NCBI GenBank assembly: GCA_023131055.1 | Contig: JAGMAB010000003.1 | Coordinates: 1-32,697, forward strand | DNA from: Candidatus Parcubacteria bacterium | GTDB taxonomy: Bacteria; Patescibacteriota; Minisyncoccia; Minisyncoccales; JAGMAB01 | Direction of reading: 5' to 3' | DNA: 32,697 nt | Part shown: piece by piece, positions 25,089 to 32,697 of the stretch | Layout of the letters: the number at the start of each line of letters is the position of its first letter | How positions within the stretch are numbered: the first letter of the stretch is position 1 | The notes under the pieces: generated by a model | Databases searched by the model: none | The model's input: only the letters and a program-made list of their open reading frames with translations | What the model was told of the DNA's origin: nothing | Position numbers and translations under genes: made by a program

Positions 25089-26181
25089 TATGCTTTTTTA
25101 AAATTTCATAATAAACTTTTTCATAATTATCAACCATTTTTTCAATGGTAAAGTTTTCTTCTACATGTTTGCGGCAATTATACCGCATTTTTTTATACTC
25201 GGTTTCCGGCATCTGATAGATTTTTTTTACTGCTTGTACCATTGAATTCAAATTATTCGGTTTGCATATAAAGCCGGTTATTCCATCTTTAATTATTTCC
25301 GGCACACTGCCGCGATTAAAAGCAATTACCGGCGTCCCGCAAGCCATAGCTTCAATCATCACTAATCCAAATGGTTCGTTCCATTGAATAGGAATGAGAA
25401 GAACTTTTGCTTTAGAATAAGCTCTAAACCATTCCGGAGAATATTTCTTAACCATACCGTGGTAAGAAATTTTTTTATTAGTAAAAGGTAAAATAGATTT
25501 TTTCAGATAATTTTTTTCTCCGGGACCATAAATATTAAGATTAACTTTGGCTCTTTGGGCGGTTTTAATCGCAAATTCTATTCCTTTCTCTTTGGAAATT
25601 CTGTTCATAAAAAGACAATAATCTTGCGGTGTTTGGTTAAAAGGATAATCATCAACATTAACTCCGTGATAGATAGTAGAAATATAATTAATGTCTGGGA
25701 AAGTTTTTCTTTGGGAGTTGGAAATTGATATAAGATTAGATTGTTTGAAAAAATTCATTAACGGTTTAAAAGAAGGTATAAAATTTTCGTGTATTGTAAA
25801 AATTACAGGGCATTTGGCAAATTTAATAAAAGGCTCGCCAAAGATTACTCTGCCAACATGAAGATGGATTAGGTCATACTTGTCAGAGTTATTAATTAAT
25901 TCACTGATATAAGTTATTCTGTAAGCAATATGTAAATCTTTTACCCATTCTTCAGATTGATAGGCGTAATCAAGTTTATGCGGCGGTAAGCCCAAATCAA
26001 TTATTTTTGCCCCTTTCATTGCTGATCCTTTTGATGCGTAAATGGTAATATCGTGGCCTTTTTTTACCATTCCTTTAGCAATATCAAGCATTACGCCGGC
26101 ATTAGCCGCAATAATGTTTTTCGGAGGCGGGAAAATGGTTCTATTTGAGCAATAATAAGCAATTTTTAGCTTTTGTTTCAT
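25081..26181 (-). CDS. GT4 glycosyltransferase
   Basis: 366 residues, GT-B fold. The N-terminal half has IAYYCSNRTIFPPPKNIIAANAGVMLDIAKGMVKKGHDITIYAS. The C-terminal nucleotide-sugar site has the E-x7-E motif in EPFGLVMIEAMACGTPVIAFNRGSVPEII and the GFICKPNN end. The acceptor and donor are not determined. The start overlaps the previous gene (26178) by 4 bases, and the two are likely made together. No membrane segment is seen, so it acts on the cytoplasmic side. Confidence 0.86.
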   Translation of the reverse strand: MKQKLKIAYYCSNRTIFPPPKNIIAANAGVMLDIAKGMVKKGHDITIYASKGSAMKGAKIIDLGLPPHKLDYAYQSEEWVKDLHIAYRITYISELINNSDKYDLIHLHVGRVIFGEPFIKFAKCPVIFTIHENFIPSFKPLMNFFKQSNLISISNSQRKTFPDINYISTIYHGVNVDDYPFNQTPQDYCLFMNRISKEKGIEFAIKTAQRAKVNLNIYGPGEKNYLKKSILPFTNKKISYHGMVKKYSPEWFRAYSKAKVLLIPIQWNEPFGLVMIEAMACGTPVIAFNRGSVPEIIKDGITGFICKPNNLNSMVQAVKKIYQMPETEYKKMRYNCRKHVEENFTIEKMVDNYEKVYYEILKKHTN

Positions 26182-27476
26182 AATAATTCTTGGTATAGTT
26201 TTGCTATTTCAGCAGAAACTTTTTTCCAACCGTAATTTTCTTTTACCATTTCTTCAGCATTTTTAATTAATTTATTTTTCAGCTTTTTGTTTGTAAAGAG
26301 TTCCACAATTTTATTTGCAAGAATTCTATGGTTTCCCGGCGGAAAGAGAAGCCCTGTCTTTCTGTTTTGCACTACATAAGAAAGTCCTCCGACATTTGAA
26401 GCGATAACCGGCACGCCGCAACGCATTGCTTCTAATGTAGTCATGCCAAATGGTTCATAATAGGGAGGGGTTATAAAAATATTGCTGGATGAATAATAAT
26501 AACGAAGTTTTTTTTGATCCTTTCTTCCTAAAAATAGAACTTTTTCTTCAATTCCTAATTCTTTAGTTATGTCTTTTAAGCGGTTTATTTCTTGTTTGTC
26601 AGATTTGTCTCCTTTTTTGCCGATTTTTCCTCCAATGACCATTATCTTTAGATTTTTTCTTAACGCGTACAACTTTTTCAGAACTAAAGGAAAAGCTTGA
26701 ATTATTATTTCAATTCCTTTACGCCACTCTATGCGTCCAACATATATGATAATTTTGTCTTTTCTGGAAAAGTTATTAATGTAATTTCTAGCATTTTCAA
26801 AATTTATTTTTCTAAAACGTTTTAAATTAACGCCGCAAGGAATGATTTTTATCTTATCTTCCAAATCAAAATCGTAATAACGCATAATATCTCTCTTTTC
26901 AGGAGGACTGGTAGCAATTATTCTATCAGTTGTATTCATGATTTCTTTTTCAGCCCTTAATCGTTTCTCAGATTGTTCAACATCAATCTCTTTTTCAAAT
27001 TTTTCTAAGGTGCGATGGCGAATATGACCCAATGAATGAAAGGTTTCTACCATAGGAATATTGAGTATCCTTTTAATTTGAGCGGCTACCCATCCGCCTA
27101 AATAATAATTCCCATGAACCATGCTATAATTGAGCTTATTTTCTTCTTTATAAGCAAGAAAATTACCAAGAAATTCTGGTAATTTTTCAAATAGTTTATC
27201 TCTCGCTATGGAATAGCGAGGACCTGCTTTTATGTATATAATGTTTACGTTTTTTCCATAATTTCTAACCATTTTTCTTCTTTTTCTGGTTAATCTGGTA
27301 AAGATATCAACCGCCCAGCCCATTTTCCCTAAAGATTTACTTAACTCGGAAACATAAACATTTTGTCCTCCCGTATAATGTCCTCCTAATTTAGCCGAAG
27401 GATCAGAATGAACGCTAATTATTGCTATTCTTTTACGATTGTTATTTTTTTTGTGATTTTCTTTTTTATTGCTCAT
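26178..27476 (-). CDS. GT4 glycosyltransferase, sucrose-phosphate-synthase/MshA-like
   Basis: 432 residues. The GGHYTGGQNVYVSELSKSLGKMGWAVDIFTR block is typical of the sucrose-phosphate synthase, mannosylfructose-phosphate synthase and MshA branch of GT4. The donor-binding E-x7-E is in EPFGMTTLEAMRCGVPVIASNVGG, and a VGRIEWRKGIEIIIQAF strand opens the C-terminal Rossmann domain. A lysine/asparagine-rich N-terminal leader of about 15 residues precedes the fold. Product unknown. It lies between a GlgA-like gene 15 bases upstream and another GT4 gene with which it overlaps. Confidence 0.85.
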   Translation of the reverse strand: MSNKKENHKKNNNRKRIAIISVHSDPSAKLGGHYTGGQNVYVSELSKSLGKMGWAVDIFTRLTRKRRKMVRNYGKNVNIIYIKAGPRYSIARDKLFEKLPEFLGNFLAYKEENKLNYSMVHGNYYLGGWVAAQIKRILNIPMVETFHSLGHIRHRTLEKFEKEIDVEQSEKRLRAEKEIMNTTDRIIATSPPEKRDIMRYYDFDLEDKIKIIPCGVNLKRFRKINFENARNYINNFSRKDKIIIYVGRIEWRKGIEIIIQAFPLVLKKLYALRKNLKIMVIGGKIGKKGDKSDKQEINRLKDITKELGIEEKVLFLGRKDQKKLRYYYSSSNIFITPPYYEPFGMTTLEAMRCGVPVIASNVGGLSYVVQNRKTGLLFPPGNHRILANKIVELFTNKKLKNKLIKNAEEMVKENYGWKKVSAEIAKLYQELL

Positions 27477-27491
27477 TTTTTTAAAACAGGG

Positions 27492-29006
27492 TTAAGAAGA
27501 GTGGTATTTTAGAGTAAGCCGAAATACATAAAGATATTCCTTAGCTGATTTTTCCCAGGAAAAATCTTTTTCCATTGCTCTTTTTATCATTCGTTTCCAG
27601 GAATCTTTAAATCCAAAAGACGCGTAAGCTTTGGTTATTGTCATTAGCAGAGCTGAAGCATCATATTTTTCAAAAACAAAGCCAATTCCCTGATTTTTTT
27701 CCGGCAAAAAGTCCTTTACTGTGTCTGCCAAACCGCCGATTTTTCTGACTATGGGAATAGAGCCGTATCTGGCAGCCTGCATCTGGGTTAAGCCGCAGGC
27801 ATCAGATCTTGAAGGCATTAAAAAAGCGTCTGAACCGGCAAAAACAAGATGTGGCAAAATAGTGTCAAACTCAAAATTATAAGCAATCTTTTTCGGATAT
27901 CTTTCCGCCTTTTTTTTAATTAACTCTTTGTACCGGGGTTCACCGTCTCCGACAAAAACCATTTGCAAGGCAAGGTTTTTTAAAAGAGGCGTTATTATTT
28001 TTTCCAATAAGTCAAATCCTTTTTCTTCGCTTAAACGGGAAACCATGCCGATAAGAAATATATTTTCATTTTCAGGGAGCCCGAAATGTTTTTGAAGATA
28101 GACCTTGTTTTCTTTTTTCTTTTCAACCATTAAGGAACTATAATTAACAGGAACATAAGGACTTGTCTTTGGGTCATAATAAGAATAGTCAATTCCGTTA
28201 AGGATGCCGAAAAGACGGTTTCTTTTTTCTTTAAACAGGTTTTCCAAACCTTCGCCGTATTCTTTAGTCTGGATTTCTTGGGCATGAGTGGGAGAAACAG
28301 TAATCATTGTATCGCTGTAAAGAATTCCCCGTAAAAGCCAATTAAGCTTTTCCAGGCGGGGATTAAAAAAATCAGGAATTGGTTCGTGTCCTGAATCCTT
28401 TTCTGATTCCTGTAGGAATTTAAAATCCTGCATTCCTTGATAAAGAATACAGTGCATAGAAAAAGCACTTGCTATCTTGGATAAAACAGGGTCTTCTTTA
28501 TAAGTAGTTCTTAAATAATTGGGAATAAGACCTGTCCGCCAGTTGCAGGGAACAATTATATCCGGAATCCATTTTGAATGTTTTAGAAATTCTAAAACCC
28601 CTCGGCAGAGAAGTGCCCATCTAATTTGGTCATCAGAGTATCCGTGAATGTTAGCCCTTTTTCCGTAATATTCTTCATTTTCCAAAAAATAAGCAGGGAC
28701 TGATTCTTCGCCTGAATATTTTTTAACATTACAAACTAAAAAAGGAGTTTTTTCAGAATCAGTAGGAACTTTTAAGTCCTTTATTTCTGTTTCTAATTTA
28801 TATTTTTTGTCTATGCTTTGATAATATGGGAGTATTATTCTTACATCCTGGCCGAGATTTCTCAGCGCCAAAGGAAGCGAAGCCATTACATCAGCTGTTC
28901 CGCTGTCTTTGGCAAAAGGCGTTGCTGATGTGCCGGCAAATAAAATTTTAAGTTCTTTTTTAACTATTTTTTTAGTAATTTTTTTGAATTTAAAAAAATC
29001 AAGCAT
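27492..29006 (-). CDS. Glycogen/starch synthase-like GT5 glycosyltransferase
   Basis: 504 residues. The GT5 catalytic-domain start ILFAGTSATPFAKDSGTADVMASLPLALRNLGQDVRIILPYY and the C-terminal FLMPSRSDACGLTQMQAARYGSIPIVRKIGGLADTV are recognisable. The donor-site KTGGLxDV motif of GlgA reads K33-D-S-G-T-A-D-V, and the catalytic-region EPCGL reads DACGL (D402), so an altered donor or reduced activity is likely. Canonical glgC, glgB or glgP is not in the window. It is the first gene of a three-glycosyltransferase minus-strand run with a good promoter and a 5' hairpin. Confidence 0.82.
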   Translation of the reverse strand: MLDFFKFKKITKKIVKKELKILFAGTSATPFAKDSGTADVMASLPLALRNLGQDVRIILPYYQSIDKKYKLETEIKDLKVPTDSEKTPFLVCNVKKYSGEESVPAYFLENEEYYGKRANIHGYSDDQIRWALLCRGVLEFLKHSKWIPDIIVPCNWRTGLIPNYLRTTYKEDPVLSKIASAFSMHCILYQGMQDFKFLQESEKDSGHEPIPDFFNPRLEKLNWLLRGILYSDTMITVSPTHAQEIQTKEYGEGLENLFKEKRNRLFGILNGIDYSYYDPKTSPYVPVNYSSLMVEKKKENKVYLQKHFGLPENENIFLIGMVSRLSEEKGFDLLEKIITPLLKNLALQMVFVGDGEPRYKELIKKKAERYPKKIAYNFEFDTILPHLVFAGSDAFLMPSRSDACGLTQMQAARYGSIPIVRKIGGLADTVKDFLPEKNQGIGFVFEKYDASALLMTITKAYASFGFKDSWKRMIKRAMEKDFSWEKSAKEYLYVFRLTLKYHSS

Positions 29007-29027
29007 AATTTTTAAAATATTTTTTAA

Positions 29028-29046
29028 ATCCCGCTAAAAGCGGGAT
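29028..29046 (-). promoter_or_regulatory. 5' end hairpin of the GlgA-like transcript
   Basis: ATCCCGCT and AGCGGGAT form a perfect 8-bp stem with an AAA-type loop, beginning right at the predicted transcription start. Such 5' stem-loops protect mRNAs from 5'-end decay in known cases. It lies 21 bases before the ATG and has no downstream T-run in either direction. Confidence 0.6.
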
Positions 29047-29053
29047 ATACTCT

Positions 29054-29083
29054 ATTGTATCTTTACCGGAGTTGTTATGTCAA
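29054..29083 (-). promoter_or_regulatory. Promoter of the glycosyltransferase run
   Basis: On the minus strand, TTGACA (29083-29078), 18 bases, TACAAT (29059-29054). The predicted start is near 29047. The -35 box contains the TCAA/TTGA that flanks hairpin element B. Confidence 0.6.
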
Positions 29084-29158
29084 CCCCGTAGTGAAAATTG
29101 GACAAAGATTTCTGAAAGAAATCTTAATTGCGTAGCTAGTCCAATTTCTACTACGGGG
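29084..29158 (-). mobile_element. MITE-like hairpin element, copy B
   Basis: A 75-base element with terminal inverted repeats matching at 18 of 20 positions: left CCCCGTAGTGAAAATTGGAC, right (reverse-complemented) CCCCGTAGTAGAAATTGGAC. An inner perfect hairpin AAGATTTCT-GAA-AGAAATCTT lies within. It is flanked by TCAA on both sides (29080-29083 and 29159-29162), a 4-base target-duplication candidate. The GA and AG ends are swapped relative to copy A, so it is in the opposite orientation. It sits between two divergent promoters. Confidence 0.75.
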
Positions 29159-29170
29159 TCAAGCAAAAAA

Positions 29171-29199
29171 TTGATTTTTTTCCGAAAAAGTGGTAAAAT
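29171..29199 (+). promoter_or_regulatory. Promoter of dnaG-rpoD-tRNA-Asn
   Basis: TTGATT (29171-29176), 17 bases, TAAAAT (29194-29199) preceded by TGG, an extended -10. The predicted start near 29206 leaves about 5 bases before the dnaG ATG at 29211. Confidence 0.65.
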
Positions 29200-29210
29200 T
29201 TTAATGATTT

Positions 29211-30950
29211 ATGATAAATTCTCCAATTGACGAAATTAAAACTAGATTGGATGTGGTGGAAGTAATCGGCTCTTATATTAAACTGCAAAAAGTCGGGATA
29301 AATTACCGGGCAATTTGTCCTTTTCATTCGGAAAAAAAACCTTCTTTTTTTGTTTCGCCACAGCGCCAGATGTGGCACTGTTTCGGAGCCTGCGGCGAGG
29401 GCGGAGATATTTTCAAATTCGTGATGAAAATAGAGGGAGTGGAATTCGGCGACGCTTTGAAAATTTTAGCGCAAAAAGCGGGAGTGGAATTAAAAAGGCA
29501 GGATCCGAAACTGCTCAGCGAAAGACAACGACTTTACGAAATTTGCGAACTTACCGCAAGATTTTTTGAAAAACAGCTTGAATCAAAATCTGGCGAAGAA
29601 GTTAAAAAATATCTTGCAAAAAGAGGAATTTCCGAGCAAAGTATAAAAAAATGGAGAATCGGATATTCGCCTGATGTTTGGCAGGGCTTGTCTGATTTTC
29701 TTGTTTCTGATGGATATAAAAGAGAAGAAATTGAGAGAGCCGGCTTAGCGATAAAATCTGAAAAAGGATTAAGCGCTTTTTATGACCGGTTTCGCGGCAG
29801 GATTATTTTTCCTATTTTTGATTTGAATTCCCAGGTAATTGGTTTTACCGGAAGGATTTTTGGACAGAAAGCAAAAGAAGAAGTTGCAAAATATGTGAAT
29901 ACTCCAAATACTTTGCTTTACGACAAAAGCAGAATTCTTTATGGATTAGATAAAGCAAAAATAGCGATTAGAAAAGAAAATCAATGTATTTTAGTGGAAG
30001 GGCAGACAGATGTTATTATGGTTTCCCAAGCAGGGTTTGAAAATGTGGTCGCTACTTCCGGCACTGCTTTGACAGACGAGCAGTTGAGAATCTTAAAACG
30101 ATACTCTAATAATTTGCTTTTGTCTTTTGATATGGATATTGCCGGAGACGCGGCAACCAAGAGGGGAATTGATTTAGCCCAAACCAGGGAGTTTGGCATA
30201 AAAGTAATAACTATGCCAGAGGGTAAAGACCCGGCAGACATTGTTTTTCAAAATCCCCAGCAATGGAAGAAATTAGTTGACAAGGCAAAATCAATTTACG
30301 AGTTTTATTTTGATACCGCTTTTTTGCGATTTAATCCCAAGACATTAGACGGAAAAAAAGAAATAGCGAGAAATCTTTTGCCCGCGCTAAAAAGAATTCC
30401 CAATAAAATAGAGCAATCTTTTTGGGTTCAGCGATTAGCTCAGAAATTGGAAGTTAAAGAAAAAGATATTGAAGAGGAAATGAGAAAAGCGTCCGCGAGT
30501 GGTGGTTGGCGGGGTCAGATCCCGACACAATTGGCGGGGTCTGACCCCGACAGTTCCGGCCGGAATCCAAAATCCCGCAAAGAGAAAATAGAAGAAAGGA
30601 TTATTTCTTTAATCTTGAAATCCAAACAAAGCATAGACCTTGTTGAGAAAAACTTACTTTCTTTTTTTTCTCAACAAGCGCAGGAAATTTTGATTAGATT
30701 AAAAAAAGGCAAAAAAATGAACTCAGAGTTTTTTAACGAGCTTTCTTTGAAATCTGAAAATGAGGAAATAGAAAAAAAAGAAATAATTCCGGAGATAAAA
30801 TGCTGTCTGCTGGAATTGCGGTCTTTGAAAATTAAAAATAAATTAGACCAGATTTCACAGGAAATTAAAAAAGCGGAACAGGAAAAAAATATAAAAAAAA
30901 CTGAAAATTTAAGCCAGGAATTTAATCTTTTATCTAAAGAATTAAAATGA
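29211..30950 (+). CDS. dnaG: DNA primase
   Basis: Makes RNA primers for replication. 579 residues. The N-terminal zinc-binding domain has C36, H39, C57, C61; the last pair is spaced CxxxC (CFGAC) instead of the usual CxxC. The catalytic core includes the [13 protein letters not shown] block, the [18 protein letters not shown] glutamate and the [16 protein letters not shown] aspartates. The C-terminal helicase-binding region is short and helical. The linker at about residues 432-450 ([19 protein letters not shown]) is encoded by two tandem palindromic 25-base units. It is the first gene of an operon with rpoD (4-base overlap), a common bacterial pairing. Confidence 0.96.
   Translation: MINSPIDEIKTRLDVVEVIGSYIKLQKVGINYRAICPFHSEKKPSFFVSPQRQMWHCFGACGEGGDIFKFVMKIEGVEFGDALKILAQKAGVELKRQDPKLLSERQRLYEICELTARFFEKQLESKSGEEVKKYLAKRGISEQSIKKWRIGYSPDVWQGLSDFLVSDGYKREEIERAGLAIKSEKGLSAFYDRFRGRIIFPIFDLNSQVIGFTGRIFGQKAKEEVAKYVNTPNTLLYDKSRILYGLDKAKIAIRKENQCILVEGQTDVIMVSQAGFENVVATSGTALTDEQLRILKRYSNNLLLSFDMDIAGDAATKRGIDLAQTREFGIKVITMPEGKDPADIVFQNPQQWKKLVDKAKSIYEFYFDTAFLRFNPKTLDGKKEIARNLLPALKRIPNKIEQSFWVQRLAQKLEVKEKDIEEEMRKASASGGWRGQIPTQLAGSDPDSSGRNPKSRKEKIEERIISLILKSKQSIDLVEKNLLSFFSQQAQEILIRLKKGKKMNSEFFNELSLKSENEEIEKKEIIPEIKCCLLELRSLKIKNKLDQISQEIKKAEQEKNIKKTENLSQEFNLLSKELK
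30506..30555. repeat. Two tandem 25-base palindromic units inside dnaG
   Basis: Units at 30506-30530 and 30531-30555 both begin TTGGCGGGGTC and match at 20 of 25 bases. The second contains a perfect CGGGGTC-T-GACCCCG palindrome; the first has a decayed version. They are in frame and encode a Gly/Ser/Pro linker between catalytic and C-terminal parts of the primase. Confidence 0.85.
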
Positions 30951-32032
30951 AAAAGAAAAAAGTAAAAAAAATCAAAAAACCTATTTTGTCAAAAGAATTA
31001 CAGCAATTAATTGACAAAGGCAAACAGCGCGGCTTTGTTACTTTTTCAGAAATTTTATATTTTTTTCCGGATATAGAAAAAAACATCAATCGGTTGGAAA
31101 AACTTTACGATGACTTGGAAAAACAAGAAATTGAAATAAAAGAAGCCAAAGAATTTTTGGAAATTCCAAAAGAGACAGAAAAAAAGTTAAAAGTTTCCAG
31201 GGCGAAAATTGACCCTATCCAAATGTATTTGAAAGAAATCGGCTCTTATTCTTTTATTACCGCAAATCAGGAAAAAGAATTGTCCAAGAAAATTGAAAAA
31301 GGCGACGAAACAGCAAAAAACAAATTAATGAAAGCGAATTTGCGGTTAGTGGTTTCCATTGCCAAAAGATATATTGGCCGTTCTCCTAATTTGACCTTAC
31401 TTGATTTGATTCAGGAAGGCAATATCGGCTTGCGGAGAGCGGTAGAGAAATTTGACTGGAGAAGAGGTTATAAATTTTCTACTTACGCTACCTGGTGGAT
31501 TCGCCAGGCAATCACCAGAGCGCTGGCTGACCAATCCAGAACAATCAGAATTCCTGTTCATATGGTGGAGACCATTTCAAAATATACTCAGACGAGAAGG
31601 CGGCTTTTGCAGGATTTGGGCAGAGAGCCTCTGCCTGAGGAAATCGCGGCTGAAATGGAGCTTGAAGTGGAAAAAGTCCGCCACATTCAGAAAATTTCAC
31701 AGGAAACCATTTCTCTGGAAACGCCGGTAGGGGACGATGAAGAAGACAGTGTTTTGTCTGAATTTGTAAAAGATGAAAAAATAATTTCTCCTTCTTTGGA
31801 AGCTGGCAGAACTTTGCTTAAAGAACGGTTAAAAGAAATTTTAATTGATTTAACTCCGCGCGAGCAAAAGATATTAGAGATGAGATTTGGCTTAAAAGAT
31901 GGAATTACACATACTTTGGAAGAAGTGGGGCAGGTATTCGGCGTGACACGGGAAAGAATTCGCCAGATTGAAGCCAAATCCCTGGAAAGAATCCGCGAAC
32001 ACGAAAAACTAAAAAAACTAAAAGGATATTGA
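30947..32032 (+). CDS. rpoD: Primary sigma factor (sigma-70 family)
   Basis: 361 residues. A short lysine-rich N-terminus and an abbreviated region 1.1 precede region 1.2 ([21 protein letters not shown]). Region 2 is complete, with the core-binding and -10 recognition helix [46 protein letters not shown]. Region 3 follows, then region 4 with the -35 helix-turn-helix [27 protein letters not shown]. The large non-conserved region of proteobacterial RpoD is absent. It is translated in overlap with dnaG (ATGA). It fits the TTGACA/TATAAT boxes seen across the window. Confidence 0.96.
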   Translation: MKKKKVKKIKKPILSKELQQLIDKGKQRGFVTFSEILYFFPDIEKNINRLEKLYDDLEKQEIEIKEAKEFLEIPKETEKKLKVSRAKIDPIQMYLKEIGSYSFITANQEKELSKKIEKGDETAKNKLMKANLRLVVSIAKRYIGRSPNLTLLDLIQEGNIGLRRAVEKFDWRRGYKFSTYATWWIRQAITRALADQSRTIRIPVHMVETISKYTQTRRRLLQDLGREPLPEEIAAEMELEVEKVRHIQKISQETISLETPVGDDEEDSVLSEFVKDEKIISPSLEAGRTLLKERLKEILIDLTPREQKILEMRFGLKDGITHTLEEVGQVFGVTRERIRQIEAKSLERIREHEKLKKLKGY

Positions 32033-32067
32033 TTTATTATCAATAATCATTTATCATTAATTATTAT

Positions 32068-32139
32068 TCCGCGGTGGCGCAATGGTAGCGCGAGAGACTG
32101 TTAATCCCTAGGTTGTAGGTTCGAATCCTACCCGCGGAG
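32068..32139 (+). tRNA. tRNA-Asn (anticodon GTT)
   Basis: 72 bases. Acceptor TCCGCGG pairs with CCGCGGA and the discriminator is G. The anticodon arm is AGAGA-CTGTTAA-TCCCT with one A-C mismatch in the stem. The T-arm is GTAGG-TTCGAAT-CCTAC. The 3' CCA is not encoded (the next bases are CAA), unlike tRNA-Leu and tRNA-Ser in this window. It lies 35 bases after rpoD and is followed by a terminator, so it is probably cotranscribed with dnaG-rpoD. Confidence 0.93.
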
Positions 32140-32151
32140 CAAAGTGGCGAA

Positions 32152-32181
32152 AGCAGGGGATAGCCCCCTGCTTTTTGTTTT
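32152..32181 (+). terminator. Terminator of the dnaG-rpoD-tRNA-Asn operon
   Basis: AGCAGGGG (32152-32159) pairs with CCCCTGCT (32165-32172), loop ATAGC, followed by TTTTTGTTTTTG. A strong intrinsic terminator. Confidence 0.9.
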
Positions 32182-32220
32182 TGTTTTGCTTTTTTAGAAA
32201 TCGTAAATTATCAAAAACGG

Positions 32221-32256
32221 CAGAAACTTCCATACTACGTAGTATGGAAGTTTCTG
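32221..32256. repeat. Perfect 36-bp palindrome
   Basis: CAGAAACTTCCATACTAC followed directly by its exact reverse complement GTAGTATGGAAGTTTCTG. There is no spacer and no mismatch. It lies between the operon terminator and the RhuM-family gene, 40 bases upstream of that gene's candidate -10. As RNA or single-stranded DNA it would form an 18-bp hairpin; as duplex it is a large two-fold operator-like site. Confidence 0.95.
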
Positions 32257-32272
32257 TTCAAATGCGAAATGA

Positions 32273-32301
32273 TTGAAAAAAAGCGAAAAATGAGGTAAAT
32301 T
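32273..32301 (+). promoter_or_regulatory. Candidate promoter of the RhuM-family gene
   Basis: TTGAAA (32273-32278), 17 bases, TAAATT (32296-32301). The predicted start near 32308 gives a leader of about 23 bases. The -10 is weak. Confidence 0.35.
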
Positions 32302-32330
32302 AAACCAAAGCGGGTTAGAAAAACAAAACT

Positions 32331-32697
32331 ATGACAAACCAAAAATTTAATAAAGGTGAAATTGTAATTTATCAAACCTCTAAAAAAGAGGTTGAGTTAA
32401 AAGTGCGGCTGGAAAAAGAAACAGTATGGTTAACACAGGCGCAGATTGCCTTGCTTTTTGGTACGCAAAGGCCGGCAATTACTAAACATTTAAACAATAT
32501 TTTTAAATCCAGAGAATTAGATAAAAATTCAGTTAGTTCCATTTTGGAACATGCTGCCACAGATGGGAAAATATACAAAACCCAATTTTATAATTTAGAC
32601 ACAATTATCTCTATTGGTTATAGAGTTAATTCTAAACGCGCTACGCAATTTAGAATCTGGGCGACAAAAACTTTAAAAGACCATTTAATTAAGGGTT
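32331..32697 (+). CDS. RhuM-family protein, N-terminal part (3' end outside window)
   Basis: At least 122 residues, open to the end of the window. The pattern is that of the RhuM/virulence-protein family: GEIVIYQTSKKEVELKVRLEKETVWLTQAQIALLFGTQRPAITKHLNNIF, then DGKIYKTQFYNLDTIISIGYRVNSKRATQFRIWATKTLKDHLIKG. The WLTQAQIALLFG part is a helix-turn-helix-like DNA-binding segment and the YRVNSKRATQFRIWA part is the family core. Relatives are widespread near mobile elements, restriction systems and Fic proteins; the molecular role is unsettled. The start ATG has an A-rich upstream with no SD. Confidence 0.88.
   Translation, partial: MTNQKFNKGEIVIYQTSKKEVELKVRLEKETVWLTQAQIALLFGTQRPAITKHLNNIFKSRELDKNSVSSILEHAATDGKIYKTQFYNLDTIISIGYRVNSKRATQFRIWATKTLKDHLIKG

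Noticed and set aside
32043-32067. ATCATTTATCATT-like sequence recurring near 20165 and 32046
   Set aside because: Short A/T-rich similarity that can arise by chance in this base composition; no inverted ends or duplications.

Overview
The window looks like chromosome of an AT-rich bacterium of the Candidate Phyla Radiation, most likely Parcubacteria-like (inference). The signs are compact gene packing, 4-base gene overlaps, short versions of universal proteins, an rpsF-ssb-rpsR cluster with no rplI, DUF5652, a SocA/Panacea antitoxin, a RhuM-family gene, and cell-surface glycan genes with few biosynthetic neighbours. TGA is used as a stop (for example at 10198-10200), so the code is the standard bacterial one. 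Hardly any start codon has a Shine-Dalgarno sequence; most are preceded by A/T-rich DNA.

Layout. 1-4874 holds the 3' part of rpoB and complete rpoC (+). A structured intergenic inverted repeat separates them from ftsK (+). A hairpin element fills the leader of recA (+). A bidirectional hairpin terminator then separates recA from the rpsF-ssb-rpsR operon (-). A HAD phosphatase (+, 9427-10200) abuts the end of a long minus-strand run, 18024 down to 10201: PF04020 membrane protein, secG, a substrate-binding protein with an embedded peptidoglycan-binding domain, a cupin related to archaeal phosphoglucose isomerase, manC, galU, tRNA-Leu, RNase J and trpS. Divergent from it are groES-groEL (+), whose promoter region carries a 32-bp palindrome with a related copy after groEL. 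Next come an unlisted 35-codon gene with its own terminator, an ABC exporter, a UMP kinase-like gene and tRNA-Ser.

23161-24361 is accessory DNA: a two-gene Panacea-type toxin-antitoxin candidate and a broken antirepressor-like fragment. A DUF5652 protein, a minimal MscS channel and three minus-strand glycosyltransferases (GT4, GT4, GT5-like) follow. Divergent from these is a macromolecular-synthesis operon, dnaG-rpoD-tRNA-Asn, ending in a strong terminator. After a perfect 36-bp palindrome, a RhuM-family gene runs off the end.

The most interesting signal is a set of small repeats that no gene explains. Two hairpin elements (7200-7278 and 29084-29158) share distinguishable ends, lie in opposite orientations and have target-duplication-like flanks; one forms essentially the whole recA leader. 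GGGGTCTGACCCC-type palindromes and a related short tandem array are read in frame inside dnaG, the substrate-binding protein and rpoC. No transposase, CRISPR array or rRNA was seen.
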